Assembly (NCBI RefSeq): GCF_000347775.1
Contig: NZ_APAT01000026.1
Span: 122,431-186,430, forward strand
Reading direction: 5' to 3'
Source: Marinobacter santoriniensis NKSG1
GTDB taxonomy: Bacteria; Pseudomonadota; Gammaproteobacteria; Pseudomonadales; Oleiphilaceae
DNA: 64,000 bases
The notes beneath the pieces were generated by a model. That model saw only the letters and a list, made by a program, of their open reading frames with translations. It did not search any database and was not told the DNA's origin. Positions 52,004 through 60,910 of the stretch are shown here, piece after piece (the first letter of the stretch is position 1; each line of letters starts with the position of its first letter). The position numbers and the translations under genes were made by a program.

Positions 52004-53284
52004 TTAGAGCGTTGCCATTACTTTGCGGGCCGCGGCAATCGTGTGTTCGATGTCATCGTCCGAGAGGGCTGCGCTGGTAAATCCCGCCTCAAACGCAGAG
52101 GGCGCCAGATACACCCCTTCCTGCAACATGCCCTGGAAGAATTTCTTGAACCGTTCGACATCGCAGCCCATCACCTGATCAAAGCGGGTGACAGAGGCTT
52201 CTTCGGTGAAGAAGAAGCCGAACATGGCACCGGCACTCTGGACGGTCAGCGGGATGCCAGCCTCATCGGCTGCCGACTTGAGACCGTCTCTGACAGCATT
52301 GGTCTTTTCCGTCAGTCGGTCATGGAAACCCGGTTCTGAGATGGCGTTCAGGGTGGTCAGGCCGGCAGTCATCGCCAGCGGGTTGCCGCTCAGTGTGCCG
52401 GCCTGATAGACCGGACCCAGGGGCGAGATGTGTTCCATGATTTCCCGCTTGCCCCCGAACGCGCCTACCGGCAGTCCGCCGCCAATGACCTTGCCGAGTG
52501 CCGTCAGGTCCGGCGTCACATTGAACAGCCCCTGCGCCCCGCCGAGAGAAACCCGGAATCCGGTCATCACTTCGTCAAAGATCAGTACCGTGCCGTGCTC
52601 ATCGCAGACCTCCCTCAGGGCCTCGAGAAAACCGGGCACGGGTGGAATGCAGTTCATGTTGCCGGCAACCGGTTCGACAATGATCGCGGCGATGTCGTCG
52701 CCCATTTTCCGGAAGGTTTCCCGGACGCCATCAATGTCGTTATAGGTAAGCGTCAGTGTGTGTTCCGCGAGACTGGCCGGGATGCCCGGGGAATTGGGCA
52801 CGCCCAGGGTAAGGGCGCCGGAGCCGGCCTTCACCAGAAGTGAGTCGACATGGCCGTGGTAGCAGCCTTCGAATTTGACGATCTTGTCCCGTCCGGTATA
52901 GCCCCGGGCAAGGCGGATGGTACTCATGGTGGCCTCGGTGCCGGAGTTGACCATCCGGACGAGATCAATGGACGGCACCAGTTCGCACACCTTTTTTGCC
53001 ATTTCGGTTTCGATGGCCGTGGGCGCACCATAGCCGACGCCGAGATCGACCTGGCGGTGGAGCGCTTCTTTGATGCGGGGATCGGAGTGTCCGAGGATCA
53101 TCGGTCCCCAGGATCCGATGTAATCGATGTAGCGGCGGTCGTCCTCGTCAAACAGGTAGGCGCCTTCGGCGTGCTTGAAGAAGATCGGTGTTCCACCCAC
53201 GCCCCGAAAGGCCCGAACCGGTGAATTAACGCCACCGGGGATGTATTTCTGTGCCTGTTCGAACAGGGTTTCGGAGTGCGTCAT
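52004..53284 (-). CDS. hemL: Glutamate-1-semialdehyde 2,1-aminomutase
   Basis: PLP enzyme giving 5-aminolevulinate from glutamate-1-semialdehyde, 426 residues. Blocks: [68 protein letters not shown] and the PLP lysine in [10 protein letters not shown]. The ATG overlaps the thiE stop (53281-53284). The three cofactor genes thiD-thiE-hemL are in tandem, with hemJ upstream; this places two haem-linked genes around the thiamin pair. Confidence 0.97.
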   Translation of the reverse strand: MTHSETLFEQAQKYIPGGVNSPVRAFRGVGGTPIFFKHAEGAYLFDEDDRRYIDYIGSWGPMILGHSDPRIKEALHRQVDLGVGYGAPTAIETEMAKKVCELVPSIDLVRMVNSGTEATMSTIRLARGYTGRDKIVKFEGCYHGHVDSLLVKAGSGALTLGVPNSPGIPASLAEHTLTLTYNDIDGVRETFRKMGDDIAAIIVEPVAGNMNCIPPVPGFLEALREVCDEHGTVLIFDEVMTGFRVSLGGAQGLFNVTPDLTALGKVIGGGLPVGAFGGKREIMEHISPLGPVYQAGTLSGNPLAMTAGLTTLNAISEPGFHDRLTEKTNAVRDGLKSAADEAGIPLTVQSAGAMFGFFFTEEASVTRFDQVMGCDVERFKKFFQGMLQEGVYLAPSAFEAGFTSAALSDDDIEHTIAAARKVMATL

Positions 53285-53967
53285 GGTTGGGCTCCTGGTT
53301 TGCTGGAAATTGGGTAAAGTGGATGATGGGTCGCAAACAGCTGAGTGAATGTCCGCGCCCGTTGCTCGATCTGGTCTGGTGTGCCTGAAAACAGCCCGCC
53401 GACCACGGCGAGCATGTCCGCACCTGCACGGATCAGTTCTGCGCCGTTGTCCGTCGTCACGCCTCCAATAGCGGTCAGGGGGCGCCCCAGAGAACGGGCG
53501 CGGGTCAGAACCTCCGGTGCCGCCTTGGGCGCGTCGGGCTTGGTGCCCGACGTATAGAATCGCCCAAAGGCCAGGTAATCGGCACCGTTGGACCTGGCTG
53601 TTCTGGCCAGGTCCAGGCTGGCGTGACAGGTCACGCCGACAATGGCCTGCTCGCCGAGTAGCGCGCGCGCCTCAGTGACAGCACCGTCTTCCTGGCCCAG
53701 GTGAACGCCGTCTGCGCCCACCCTCCTGGCCAGTTCGTAATCGTCATTGATGATCAGGGGCACGCCGGCATTGTGGCACGCTGACACCAGCGCACTCGCC
53801 TGCCGGAGTCGGTCCGTGTGGGGCGAGGTCTTGTCCCGGTATTGTACCAGGACCGCACCACCGCGAAGGGCCGCCTCGACAGCGGGCACCAACCGGTCCG
53901 CCGGCATCAGAATGGTGTCGGTAATGGCATACAGACCCGGTCTGGATATCGGTTTCAGCGTTCCCAC
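53281..53967 (-). CDS. thiE: Thiamin-phosphate synthase
   Basis: Couples HMP-pyrophosphate with the thiazole phosphate, 228 residues. Blocks: [55 protein letters not shown], and [23 protein letters not shown] 53967 is used, with AGGGG 6 bases upstream; it overlaps the 3' end of thiD by 13 bases. The longer frame upstream (to 54159) overlaps thiD and has no family similarity. It is slightly longer than E. coli ThiE. Confidence 0.93.
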   Translation of the reverse strand: MGTLKPISRPGLYAITDTILMPADRLVPAVEAALRGGAVLVQYRDKTSPHTDRLRQASALVSACHNAGVPLIINDDYELARRVGADGVHLGQEDGAVTEARALLGEQAIVGVTCHASLDLARTARSNGADYLAFGRFYTSGTKPDAPKAAPEVLTRARSLGRPLTAIGGVTTDNGAELIRAGADMLAVVGGLFSGTPDQIEQRARTFTQLFATHHPLYPISSKPGAQP

Positions 53968-54743
53968 TGAATACCCCTGTCCGGAACAGGCTGGCCCTTC
54001 CCGACGGCAAGCGCGTGCAGTATCGCCCGGTGCACGTAGTTCTGGGCCTGGGCGATTGCGGCCCGGGCTGACAGCCCCGTGGCTCGGCCGGCAGCGATCG
54101 CCGCCGCCAGAGTGCAGCCGGTGCCGTGGTATTCGCCCCCGATCCGTTCGATTTCCCACTGCATCGGGTCGGGAGCGTGATTGTACAGCCGGTTAACGAT
54201 ATGGACGCCGGTACCATGGCCGCCCGTGGCCAGCACGGATCCGCAGCCGCGGTCCATGAGGTTTTGCGCGGCCCGGTCGGCATCGGCATCCCCGCCGAGA
54301 ATGACAAGCTCCTCCCCATTTGGCGTGATCATCTCCGCCAGGGGGAACAGCCGCTCTTTCATGGCTGTGATCAGCGCATCATCTGCCAGGTCGCCGCCGC
54401 CGGCGGCCTTTATCACCGGATCGGTGATCACCGGCACGTCCGGGCGTTTCCTGATGAACTCGACCACGACATCAACGATCCCGGCGTTCCCCAGGGCCCC
54501 GGTCTTGATGGCGTGAATGGTCGAATCGTCTGCCACGCACTCGAGTTGTTGCCGGATCAGCTCCGCGTCCACCGGGCTGGCGCCATACACATTGCGGGTG
54601 TCCTGTACCGTCAGGCAGGTCAGCACCGGAAGCGGGTGACACCCGAGGGAGGTAATCGCCTGGATGTCTGCCTGGATGCCGGCTCCGCCAGAGGGATCCA
54701 GACCGGAAAGCACGAGAACCTGAGGGCGGGTATATCCTTCGAT
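53955..54743 (-). CDS. thiD: Hydroxymethylpyrimidine/phosphomethylpyrimidine kinase, non-canonical start
   Basis: Bifunctional kinase of the thiamin pathway. Blocks: VLVLSGLDPSGGAGIQADIQA, PVLTCLTVQDTRNV, ITDPVIKAAGG, ITPNGEELVILGG and YHGTGCTLAAAIAAG. The only canonical in-frame start is GTG 54713, which would begin at LSGLDPSG and remove the first beta strand. The conserved N-terminus TRPQVLVLSG lies further upstream and has no ATG, GTG or TTG. An AAGGAG at 54756-54751 is 7 bases before ATC 54743, which I give as probable start. A sequencing error is also possible. The SD overlaps the hemJ stop. Confidence 0.9.
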   Translation of the reverse strand: MEGYTRPQVLVLSGLDPSGGAGIQADIQAITSLGCHPLPVLTCLTVQDTRNVYGASPVDAELIRQQLECVADDSTIHAIKTGALGNAGIVDVVVEFIRKRPDVPVITDPVIKAAGGGDLADDALITAMKERLFPLAEMITPNGEELVILGGDADADRAAQNLMDRGCGSVLATGGHGTGVHIVNRLYNHAPDPMQWEIERIGGEYHGTGCTLAAAIAAGRATGLSARAAIAQAQNYVHRAILHALAVGKGQPVPDRGIQWER

Positions 54744-54754
54744 GACGGCACTCC

Positions 54755-55177
54755 TTAAAACGGTTTGACCACGGCCAGAATGACCACGGCCAGAAGAATG
54801 AAAACGGGCAACTCATTAAACCAGCGGTAGAAGACATGGCTCCGGGTGTTGCGATCATCCCGGAAAACCTTCACCAGGTGGCCGCAGTAAAAGTGGTAGA
54901 CAATCAGCAGCGCCACCAACGCGAGTTTTGCGTGAAGCCACCCCTGGCTGAGATAGCCGGATACATTGTAACTGATCAACCAGATCCCGAGCGCCACGGT
55001 CGCGACCATGGAGGGTGTTGTAATGCCGCGATAGAGCTTGCGCTCCATGACCTTGAATCGCTCCCGGCCGGCTTCATCCTCGCAGGCCGCGTGATACACG
55101 AATAGCCGGGGCAGGTAGAAAATGCCGGCGAACCAGCAAACCATGGCAATAATGTGGAAGGCTTTAACCCACAGCAT
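54755..55177 (-). CDS. hemJ: Protoporphyrinogen oxidase HemJ
   Basis: Membrane-bound protoporphyrinogen IX oxidase, 140 residues with four hydrophobic segments. Family motifs: KAFHIIAMVCWFAGIFYLPRLFVYHA (His, Tyr and Arg conserved), RGITTPSMVATVALG and LVALLIVYHFYCGHLVKVF, ending FNELPVFILLAVVILAVVKPF. The gene precedes thiD and is in the same direction as hemL. The neighbourhood therefore gathers two haem-pathway steps. Confidence 0.92.
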   Translation of the reverse strand: MLWVKAFHIIAMVCWFAGIFYLPRLFVYHAACEDEAGRERFKVMERKLYRGITTPSMVATVALGIWLISYNVSGYLSQGWLHAKLALVALLIVYHFYCGHLVKVFRDDRNTRSHVFYRWFNELPVFILLAVVILAVVKPF

Positions 55178-55180
55178 TCG

Positions 55181-56962
55181 TTAGCTCCGTCGATATTGGT
55201 AATAGCTTTCGATGTCCGATTTCAGGACCACCCCGTAGATCCGCTGGATCATCGGTGCCACGTGACGTTGTACGTAGAGCGCCTCGGCGTTGGTCAGTTC
55301 AAACTGATTCAGCGCCTCTTCCAGCGTGGCCTGGTACTGAACCGGAGCAATGTCCCGGCGATTGGCGGGAATGTTGATCAGGTCGATGCTCTCCGGGTTG
55401 TCACCACTTTCAACCTTGTCGGCTTCGAGTTCCTCGGTGTCCTCCAGGTAGCGGGCGAGATCCACCGCAGGCATGAGTGCTGTCGGGCCGCTACTCCCCT
55501 CCACGATCAGCCATTTCGGCTCGGATTTTAACAGCTTTCGGGCCTCGGCAACGGAGAGGTGGCGGGCTGAACGCATGATATTTTTTTCCATGATGGCGCC
55601 CACCGAAACCCGCCGGAGTGCCTGTATCACCGGGGAACTCTGATAGCTGAGGCCCTGGCTCTTCAGCATGGTGAGGAACAACGAACGTTTTCCGAAGACT
55701 TCGCTGGTGACCAGGCTGGCGGTGGTAATGATGAGCATGGCCGGAAGGATGATGTTCGGATTTCGGGTCAGCTCAAGCACAGCCATCAAGGCCGCGAGGG
55801 GAGCCTGGAGTACGGCTCCCATCATGGCCCCCATGCCAAGCATGGCGTATAGCCCGATGGACGAGGAAATGTCCGGTGCCAGCTCGGCGCCGACCAGCCC
55901 CATGGCACCGCCAAGCGTAGCGCCCATGAACAGGGTTGGGCCGATCACACCGCTGGGCATGCCCAACCCGATGGACAGTGAGGTGATAATCAGCTTTGCA
56001 AGCCCGACGGCGAGCAAAAGCCAGAAGCCCAGCTCGCCGTCGATGGTGGCGTTGACCGTATCGTAGCCGATGCCCATGGTTTCGGGAATGAAAATGGCAA
56101 AGGGCACCATGAGTGCGCCAGCGAGACTGATCCGGAGGAAAATAGGGCGTTGGTGAAAGCGGCCCATGATGTCGACCAGTTGAATGAAGAGCGCGGCAGC
56201 AATGCCTATGATGACGGCGATCACCAGGATCCAGGGGATTTCCACCAGTGAGTTGAGTGTCAGTCCGGGCACTGTAAAGGCAGGTTCAGGCCCGTAAACG
56301 GCCTGGGTTACGATGGCTGCGCTGACGGCCGCCAGTATGATCGGTGTGAACCCCGCGATGGTGTACTCCATCATGACCACTTCCATGGCAAAGACGACGC
56401 CGGAGATGGGCGTGTTGAACGACGCCGAAATGGCGGCGGCACAGCCGCACGCCACCAGTGTGCGAATGCTGTTGTTGGGCAGGCGCATCCACTGGCCCAT
56501 CAGGCTCGAGAAGGTCGCGCCAAGGTGAACGGCAGGACCTTCCCGCCCGGAGGATTGCCCGGTCACGACGGTCGCAACCCCGGAGACGAACTGCACAATC
56601 GCACTCTTCAGCGAAATATAGCCCTGGTGGTAGTTCAGTCGCTCCATGACATGAACCACGCCCACCTTGCGGTCGTTTATGGCCAGTTGATGGGTGATAA
56701 GACCGAGGGTGACGGCTCCGGCCAGAGGGAGTATCCCCCGGGTCAGGAGATCGAGTTCCTCGAATGACTCGGAGCTGCCATCCGGGAGGAAATATTCCAG
56801 GGGCCACTCGATGGCCAGGCGAAAGAGCAGTATCACTGCGCCGGTAACAAGCCCTGACAGCAGCCCCAGAACCGCCAGTCGGGGCAAGGCATCCGCCCCG
56901 GTCATGCGGCGCCGGAGCGCGGGCATGACGTTCCCGGTGATCTGTTGCCAGAGTTTTTGCAT
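55181..56962 (-). CDS. ClC-family chloride channel/antiporter with CBS-like C-terminal region
   Basis: 593 residues, about 400 forming the ClC membrane domain. Motif GREGPAVHLGATF (the gating Glu) and GLGMPSGVIGPTLFMGA are present. The third canonical motif GSGIP near the N-terminus reads GVVHVM here, so the classical Ser that lines the anion path is replaced. The cytoplasmic tail of about 160 residues begins VGAIMEKNIMRSARHLSVAEA and ends with a CBS-like block (VQYQATLEEALNQFELTNAE). It starts 151 bases from the divergent argC and is 3 bases downstream of hemJ in the same direction. Confidence 0.9.
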   Translation of the reverse strand: MQKLWQQITGNVMPALRRRMTGADALPRLAVLGLLSGLVTGAVILLFRLAIEWPLEYFLPDGSSESFEELDLLTRGILPLAGAVTLGLITHQLAINDRKVGVVHVMERLNYHQGYISLKSAIVQFVSGVATVVTGQSSGREGPAVHLGATFSSLMGQWMRLPNNSIRTLVACGCAAAISASFNTPISGVVFAMEVVMMEYTIAGFTPIILAAVSAAIVTQAVYGPEPAFTVPGLTLNSLVEIPWILVIAVIIGIAAALFIQLVDIMGRFHQRPIFLRISLAGALMVPFAIFIPETMGIGYDTVNATIDGELGFWLLLAVGLAKLIITSLSIGLGMPSGVIGPTLFMGATLGGAMGLVGAELAPDISSSIGLYAMLGMGAMMGAVLQAPLAALMAVLELTRNPNIILPAMLIITTASLVTSEVFGKRSLFLTMLKSQGLSYQSSPVIQALRRVSVGAIMEKNIMRSARHLSVAEARKLLKSEPKWLIVEGSSGPTALMPAVDLARYLEDTEELEADKVESGDNPESIDLINIPANRRDIAPVQYQATLEEALNQFELTNAEALYVQRHVAPMIQRIYGVVLKSDIESYYQYRRS

Positions 56963-57113
56963 GAATTCGGAGTTTCCCGTCAGGATGGGGAGTGCGTCGT
57001 GAATTTTTCACAACATTGTAATGCGGAGCCGCCGTGCTGCAATAAGTCCTTGGTTTATCATGGTAGACTAAAGGGCTGAACCTCCCAATTCTGATAAAGC
57101 CTCGCTGGAGAGA

Positions 57114-58154
57114 ATGGTGATTAAAGTCGGTATCGTTGGTGGCACCGGGTACACGGGTGTCGAATTGCTGAGAATTCTTGCGGTTCATCCGGAAGTGAGT
57201 GTCCAGTGCATCACGTCCCGTTCGGAAGCAGGCATGCCTGTTGCCGATATGTACCCCAATTTGCGAGGACACTTCGACCTGGCATTCTCGGAGCCCGACG
57301 TCGCCGTGCTGAAAGCCTGCGATCTCGTGTTTTTCGCAACACCTCATGGTGTGGCGATGCGGATGGTGCCAGAGCTTATGGCAGGCGGAGTGCGGGTTGT
57401 GGACCTGTCCGCCGACTTCCGGATCAAGGATCTGGACGTCTGGGCGAACTGGTACGGCATGGCCCACGAGAGCCCCGACTGGGCAGAACGCGCTGTCTAC
57501 GGTTTGCCGGAAGTGGTTCGGGACGAGATCCGTCAGGCGCAGCTGGTCGCCAACCCGGGTTGTTACCCGACAGCGGTCCAGCTTGGTTTCCTGCCCTTGC
57601 TCGAGGAGGGGCTGGTCGACGCGTCCCGACTGATCGCCGATGCCAAATCGGGAGCCAGTGGCGCTGGCCGTCAGGGCAAGATTGGCATGTTGCATGGCGA
57701 GATTGGCGAGAGCTTCAAGGCCTATGGCGCCTCTGGTCATCGACACTTGCCAGAGATTCGTCAGGGGCTGAGCGCTGCCGCCGGTAGTTCAGTTGGGGTG
57801 ACGTTTGTGCCGCACCTGATTCCCATGATTCGTGGGATCGAAGCGACTCTGTACGCGGAGCTTCACGATCCGGGTGCCTTTGATCGTTTGCAGTCCCTGT
57901 ATGAAGCCCGTTTCCAGGATGAACCATTCGTAGATGTCATGCCCTTCGGGAGTCACCCCGAGACACGGAGTGTTCGCGGTGCCAATCAGTGCCGGATGGC
58001 GCTACATCGCCAGGAGAACAGCAATATTGTCATTGTGTCTTCGGTGATTGATAACCTGGTCAAGGGGGCTGCGGGACAGGCCGTCCAGAACATGAACATC
58101 ATGTTCGGCTTCCGTGAAACAATGGGGCTTGAAGCACCTGCTTTGTTGCCCTAA
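57114..58154 (+). CDS. argC: N-acetyl-gamma-glutamyl-phosphate reductase
   Basis: Third step of arginine synthesis, 346 residues. Blocks: [30 protein letters not shown], catalytic Cys in [12 protein letters not shown], and [15 protein letters not shown]. The GGAG site is 4 bases before ATG 57114; GTG 57117 is the next codon. It is the first gene of an argC-DUF6776-bactofilin-erpA run also found in Pseudomonas, divergent from the ClC gene. Confidence 0.96.
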   Translation: MVIKVGIVGGTGYTGVELLRILAVHPEVSVQCITSRSEAGMPVADMYPNLRGHFDLAFSEPDVAVLKACDLVFFATPHGVAMRMVPELMAGGVRVVDLSADFRIKDLDVWANWYGMAHESPDWAERAVYGLPEVVRDEIRQAQLVANPGCYPTAVQLGFLPLLEEGLVDASRLIADAKSGASGAGRQGKIGMLHGEIGESFKAYGASGHRHLPEIRQGLSAAAGSSVGVTFVPHLIPMIRGIEATLYAELHDPGAFDRLQSLYEARFQDEPFVDVMPFGSHPETRSVRGANQCRMALHRQENSNIVIVSSVIDNLVKGAAGQAVQNMNIMFGFRETMGLEAPALLP

Positions 58155-58163
58155 GGAGCCGTT

Positions 58164-58904
58164 GTGAGCGACTCGCGAAAGCCCGCAGAAGAGTATGTGG
58201 TGGTTCGTCACCGTCCGGGTCACCGCATCCGGCGGACCGCGATCCTGCTGATCTTTACCCTGGTTGCGGCCATTGCAGGGTACGCCGGCGGCCTGGCCCA
58301 GAGTGGTTTCCGGTTGTCGAATGTTGCTGCGTCCAACGACACATTGCAGGAAGAGCTGGATACGCTGCGAAGCGATTTCCGGGAAACCCGGCAGAAGTTG
58401 GTGAACCTCGAGAGAGGCAAGGTGATTGACCAGCAGGCGCTGGGCAGCGCCCGCAAGACGATCGCCGAGCTGGAAAACCGGATTGCATCACTGAAGTCCG
58501 ACCTGACTTTCTATAAAAATATTATGGCACCCTCCGAGACCAGCAAAGGGCTTCAGGTCGACAGTCTGGCGCTGGCTCGGGACTACGAGCCAGGTAGCTG
58601 GGATTTCAAGCTTGTACTGACCCAGGTGGGCAATAATAAAAGCTATATTTCCGGGGTGGTGGCGGTAAACGTCATCGGCCTGCGCGACGAACAGAAAGAA
58701 GTCATCGCCTTGCGGGATCTGTCGAAGGATATTGAAGACCTTGGTGTGAAATTTCGCTTCCGGTTTTTCCAGAATGTGGAAGGCACCCTGGTTCTTCCCG
58801 ACAACTTCCAGCCACTGGAAGTCCAGGTGGTCGCCCAGGCCGATGGTCGGAAATCCTCGCAGGCAGAGAGAACCTTTGACTGGGATGATCTAACGGAGAA
58901 ATAA
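58164..58904 (+). CDS. DUF6776 family membrane protein
   Basis: 246 residues, unknown function. An N-terminal membrane segment (AILLIFTLVAAIAGYAGGLA) is followed by a long coiled coil (about residues 55-120, LQEELDTLRSDFRETRQKLV) and a beta-rich C-terminal domain. Start is GTG 58164 with AAGGAG 5 bases upstream. It lies 9 bases after argC and one base before the bactofilin gene; the pair probably forms a membrane-associated structure together with the bactofilin, an inference from context. Confidence 0.88.
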   Translation: MSDSRKPAEEYVVVRHRPGHRIRRTAILLIFTLVAAIAGYAGGLAQSGFRLSNVAASNDTLQEELDTLRSDFRETRQKLVNLERGKVIDQQALGSARKTIAELENRIASLKSDLTFYKNIMAPSETSKGLQVDSLALARDYEPGSWDFKLVLTQVGNNKSYISGVVAVNVIGLRDEQKEVIALRDLSKDIEDLGVKFRFRFFQNVEGTLVLPDNFQPLEVQVVAQADGRKSSQAERTFDWDDLTEK

Positions 58905-58905
58905 C

Positions 58906-59382
58906 ATGCTCGGTAAGAAGAAGCAGAAGCCTCGTCGCCCGGTGGGCCATTTTGACACTCTGATCTCGGCGAAAACGTCGGTTCAGGGTGATATCACCTT
59001 TTCCGGTGGACTGCACGTGGATGGTCGGGTCCATGGCAAGGTGGTTGCGGAAGAGGGAAGCGATGCCGTACTCCGGGTTTCGGAAGTGGGTGAAGTTACC
59101 GGTGACATTATCGCCCCGCACGTGATTATCAACGGTACGGTGAATGGCGATGTGTATGCCTCTGCCCATCTGGAACTGGCCGAAAAGGCGTCCATCAATG
59201 GCAGCGTGTATTACAACCTGATTCAGATGGCCATGGGGGCGACGGTGAATGGCAATCTCGTTCATCAGAAGGAACCCGTGGGCCTGCTGACCAATGGTGA
59301 AAAATCCGGGAAGCCTTCATCGGCGTCAGTCGAACTCGGCAGGACCGAACCGGAAACGGTCGATGGTGGAAAGTCCGAATAG
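58906..59382 (+). CDS. Bactofilin family cytoskeletal protein
   Basis: 158 residues. The central domain of parallel beta-helix repeats is visible as regular Gly/Val/Asn periods (VQGDITFSGGLHVDGRVHGK, GEVTGDIIAPHVIINGTVNG, YASAHLELAEKASINGSVYY), which is the bactofilin pattern. Short basic N-terminus (MLGKKKQKPRR) and a low-complexity C-terminus. Bactofilins polymerise into filaments that organise cell envelope proteins. It lies one base after the DUF6776 gene and 64 bases before erpA. Confidence 0.92.
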   Translation: MLGKKKQKPRRPVGHFDTLISAKTSVQGDITFSGGLHVDGRVHGKVVAEEGSDAVLRVSEVGEVTGDIIAPHVIINGTVNGDVYASAHLELAEKASINGSVYYNLIQMAMGATVNGNLVHQKEPVGLLTNGEKSGKPSSASVELGRTEPETVDGGKSE

Positions 59383-59446
59383 TTGATTGTTTTAGTCAGG
59401 AATACCATAATCGGGCTCTTGCAATTGATGATCCCCGGAGGCGAAC

Positions 59447-59800
59447 TTGAGTGTCGTTCAGCAACAAATGGCCATCCCGCTGTTCTTCAGTGATAGCGCT
59501 GTTGCCAAAGTACGCGAACTGATTGAGGAAGAGGGTAACCCCGATCTCAAGCTGCGCGTCTTTGTGACGGGTGGAGGCTGCTCCGGGTTTCAGTATGGCT
59601 TTTCATTTGATGAGGCTCAGGAAGAGGATGACACGGCCATTGAGCGTGATGGTGTGACCCTTCTCGTGGATTCCATGAGTTATCAGTATCTGGTGGGAGC
59701 TACGATCGATTACCAGGAAGGGCTGCAGGGTTCGCAGTTCGTCGTGCAGAACCCCAATGCCACCTCGACTTGTGGTTGCGGGAGTTCATTCTCTATCTGA
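59447..59800 (+). CDS. erpA: Iron-sulfur cluster insertion protein ErpA
   Basis: A-type carrier that delivers Fe-S clusters to target proteins, 117 residues. Cluster cysteines C45 ([10 protein letters not shown]), C109 and C111 (STCGCGSSF) are spaced as in the family. The start is TTG 59447, which has GGAGG 5 bases upstream (59437-59441) and gives the usual N-terminus (MSVVQQ). It precedes the convergent anmK by 7 bases. Confidence 0.95.
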   Translation: MSVVQQQMAIPLFFSDSAVAKVRELIEEEGNPDLKLRVFVTGGGCSGFQYGFSFDEAQEEDDTAIERDGVTLLVDSMSYQYLVGATIDYQEGLQGSQFVVQNPNATSTCGCGSSFSI

Positions 59801-59807
59801 TGAGTCT

Positions 59808-60905
59808 TCAGGCCGGGTAGATGGCACCGAGGATTCTCTGACCGCTTGCGCCGGTCACCTCGGGGAGGTTGCCCGGTTTTCCTTCCAGTGTTTGCCGTGC
59901 GAGCCAGGCAAATGCCGTCGGCTCGACCCATTGTGGGTCCAGTCCAAGTTCCGATGTGATCTTCAGGTCCCGGGGTGCAACCGCTTCAGCCAGTGCTTTC
60001 ATCAGTTCCGGGTTGCGTGCGCCACCGCCACAGACATAAATCGTTTTCAATCCGTAATCCGGTAACTGTTGGCTGATGGACAGCGCGGTCAGTTCCAGTA
60101 ACGTTCTCTGCACGTCCGCATTACGCATGTCTGGATGTCTTGCGAGGTGTGTCCGGACCCAGTCCAGATTAAACTTTTCCTTCCCGGTGCTTTTGGGCCC
60201 CTTTTTCCGGAAATAGGCGTCGGAAAGCATGTCGGATAGCAGTGCTTCGTCGACGTTTCCCTCTTTTGCCCAGTGTCCATCGGTGTCGTATGGCCGCCCG
60301 GTCTGGTCCAGGCACCAGGCATCCATCAGCGCATTCGCCGGGCCCGTATCGAATCCGGTGACGTCTCCTTCGCCGATGGCCGGGAGCCAGGTTATGTTGG
60401 CGATGCCGCCAAGATTCAGAATGCAGCGACTTTCCGATGTAGATCCGAAAAACTCTTTATGAAAGGCGGGTACAAGCGGTGCCCCCTGGCCGCCCGCGGC
60501 CATATCGCGGCGCCGGAAATCGGCGACGGTGGTCAGGCCGGTTAACTCGGCAATCACCGCAGGGTTTCCGATCTGGAGTGAAAACGGCGCTTTGCCGGAG
60601 GGTTGATGGCGGATGGTTTGCCCGTGGCTGCCAATGGCGCGAATGGAGTGAATGTCGGCGCCGGTGTCGGCGATGACCCGATTGGCAGCCTGGGCAAACA
60701 GATGCCCGGTAAGCGTATCCAGTTCGCCGATCTCATCGGGGCTTGCATGATTCTGGCTGGCGGAGAGCAGTCGGTGACGGAGGTCGTCCGGATAGCTCAG
60801 AGAATGTGTCCCGACCAGTGTCATGGATCGGTCCTGAAAAGAGACCAGCACAGCGTCAATGCCATCCATGCTGGTCCCTGACATTAACCCCAGCCAGGTT
60901 TCCAT
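59808..60905 (-). CDS. anmK: Anhydro-N-acetylmuramic acid kinase
   Basis: Recycles cell-wall anhydroMurNAc into MurNAc-6-phosphate, 365 residues. Blocks: GLMSGTSMDGIDAVLVSF, GSHGQTIRHQP, LNLGGIANITWLP, FDTGPANALMDAW and VCGGGARNPELMKAL. ATG 60905 is the family start. It is convergent with erpA and runs in the same direction as the M23 peptidase that ends upstream, 5 bases away, so the two peptidoglycan-related genes are co-transcribed. Confidence 0.96.
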   Translation of the reverse strand: METWLGLMSGTSMDGIDAVLVSFQDRSMTLVGTHSLSYPDDLRHRLLSASQNHASPDEIGELDTLTGHLFAQAANRVIADTGADIHSIRAIGSHGQTIRHQPSGKAPFSLQIGNPAVIAELTGLTTVADFRRRDMAAGGQGAPLVPAFHKEFFGSTSESRCILNLGGIANITWLPAIGEGDVTGFDTGPANALMDAWCLDQTGRPYDTDGHWAKEGNVDEALLSDMLSDAYFRKKGPKSTGKEKFNLDWVRTHLARHPDMRNADVQRTLLELTALSISQQLPDYGLKTIYVCGGGARNPELMKALAEAVAPRDLKITSELGLDPQWVEPTAFAWLARQTLEGKPGNLPEVTGASGQRILGAIYPA

Positions 60906-60910
60906 CGGGT

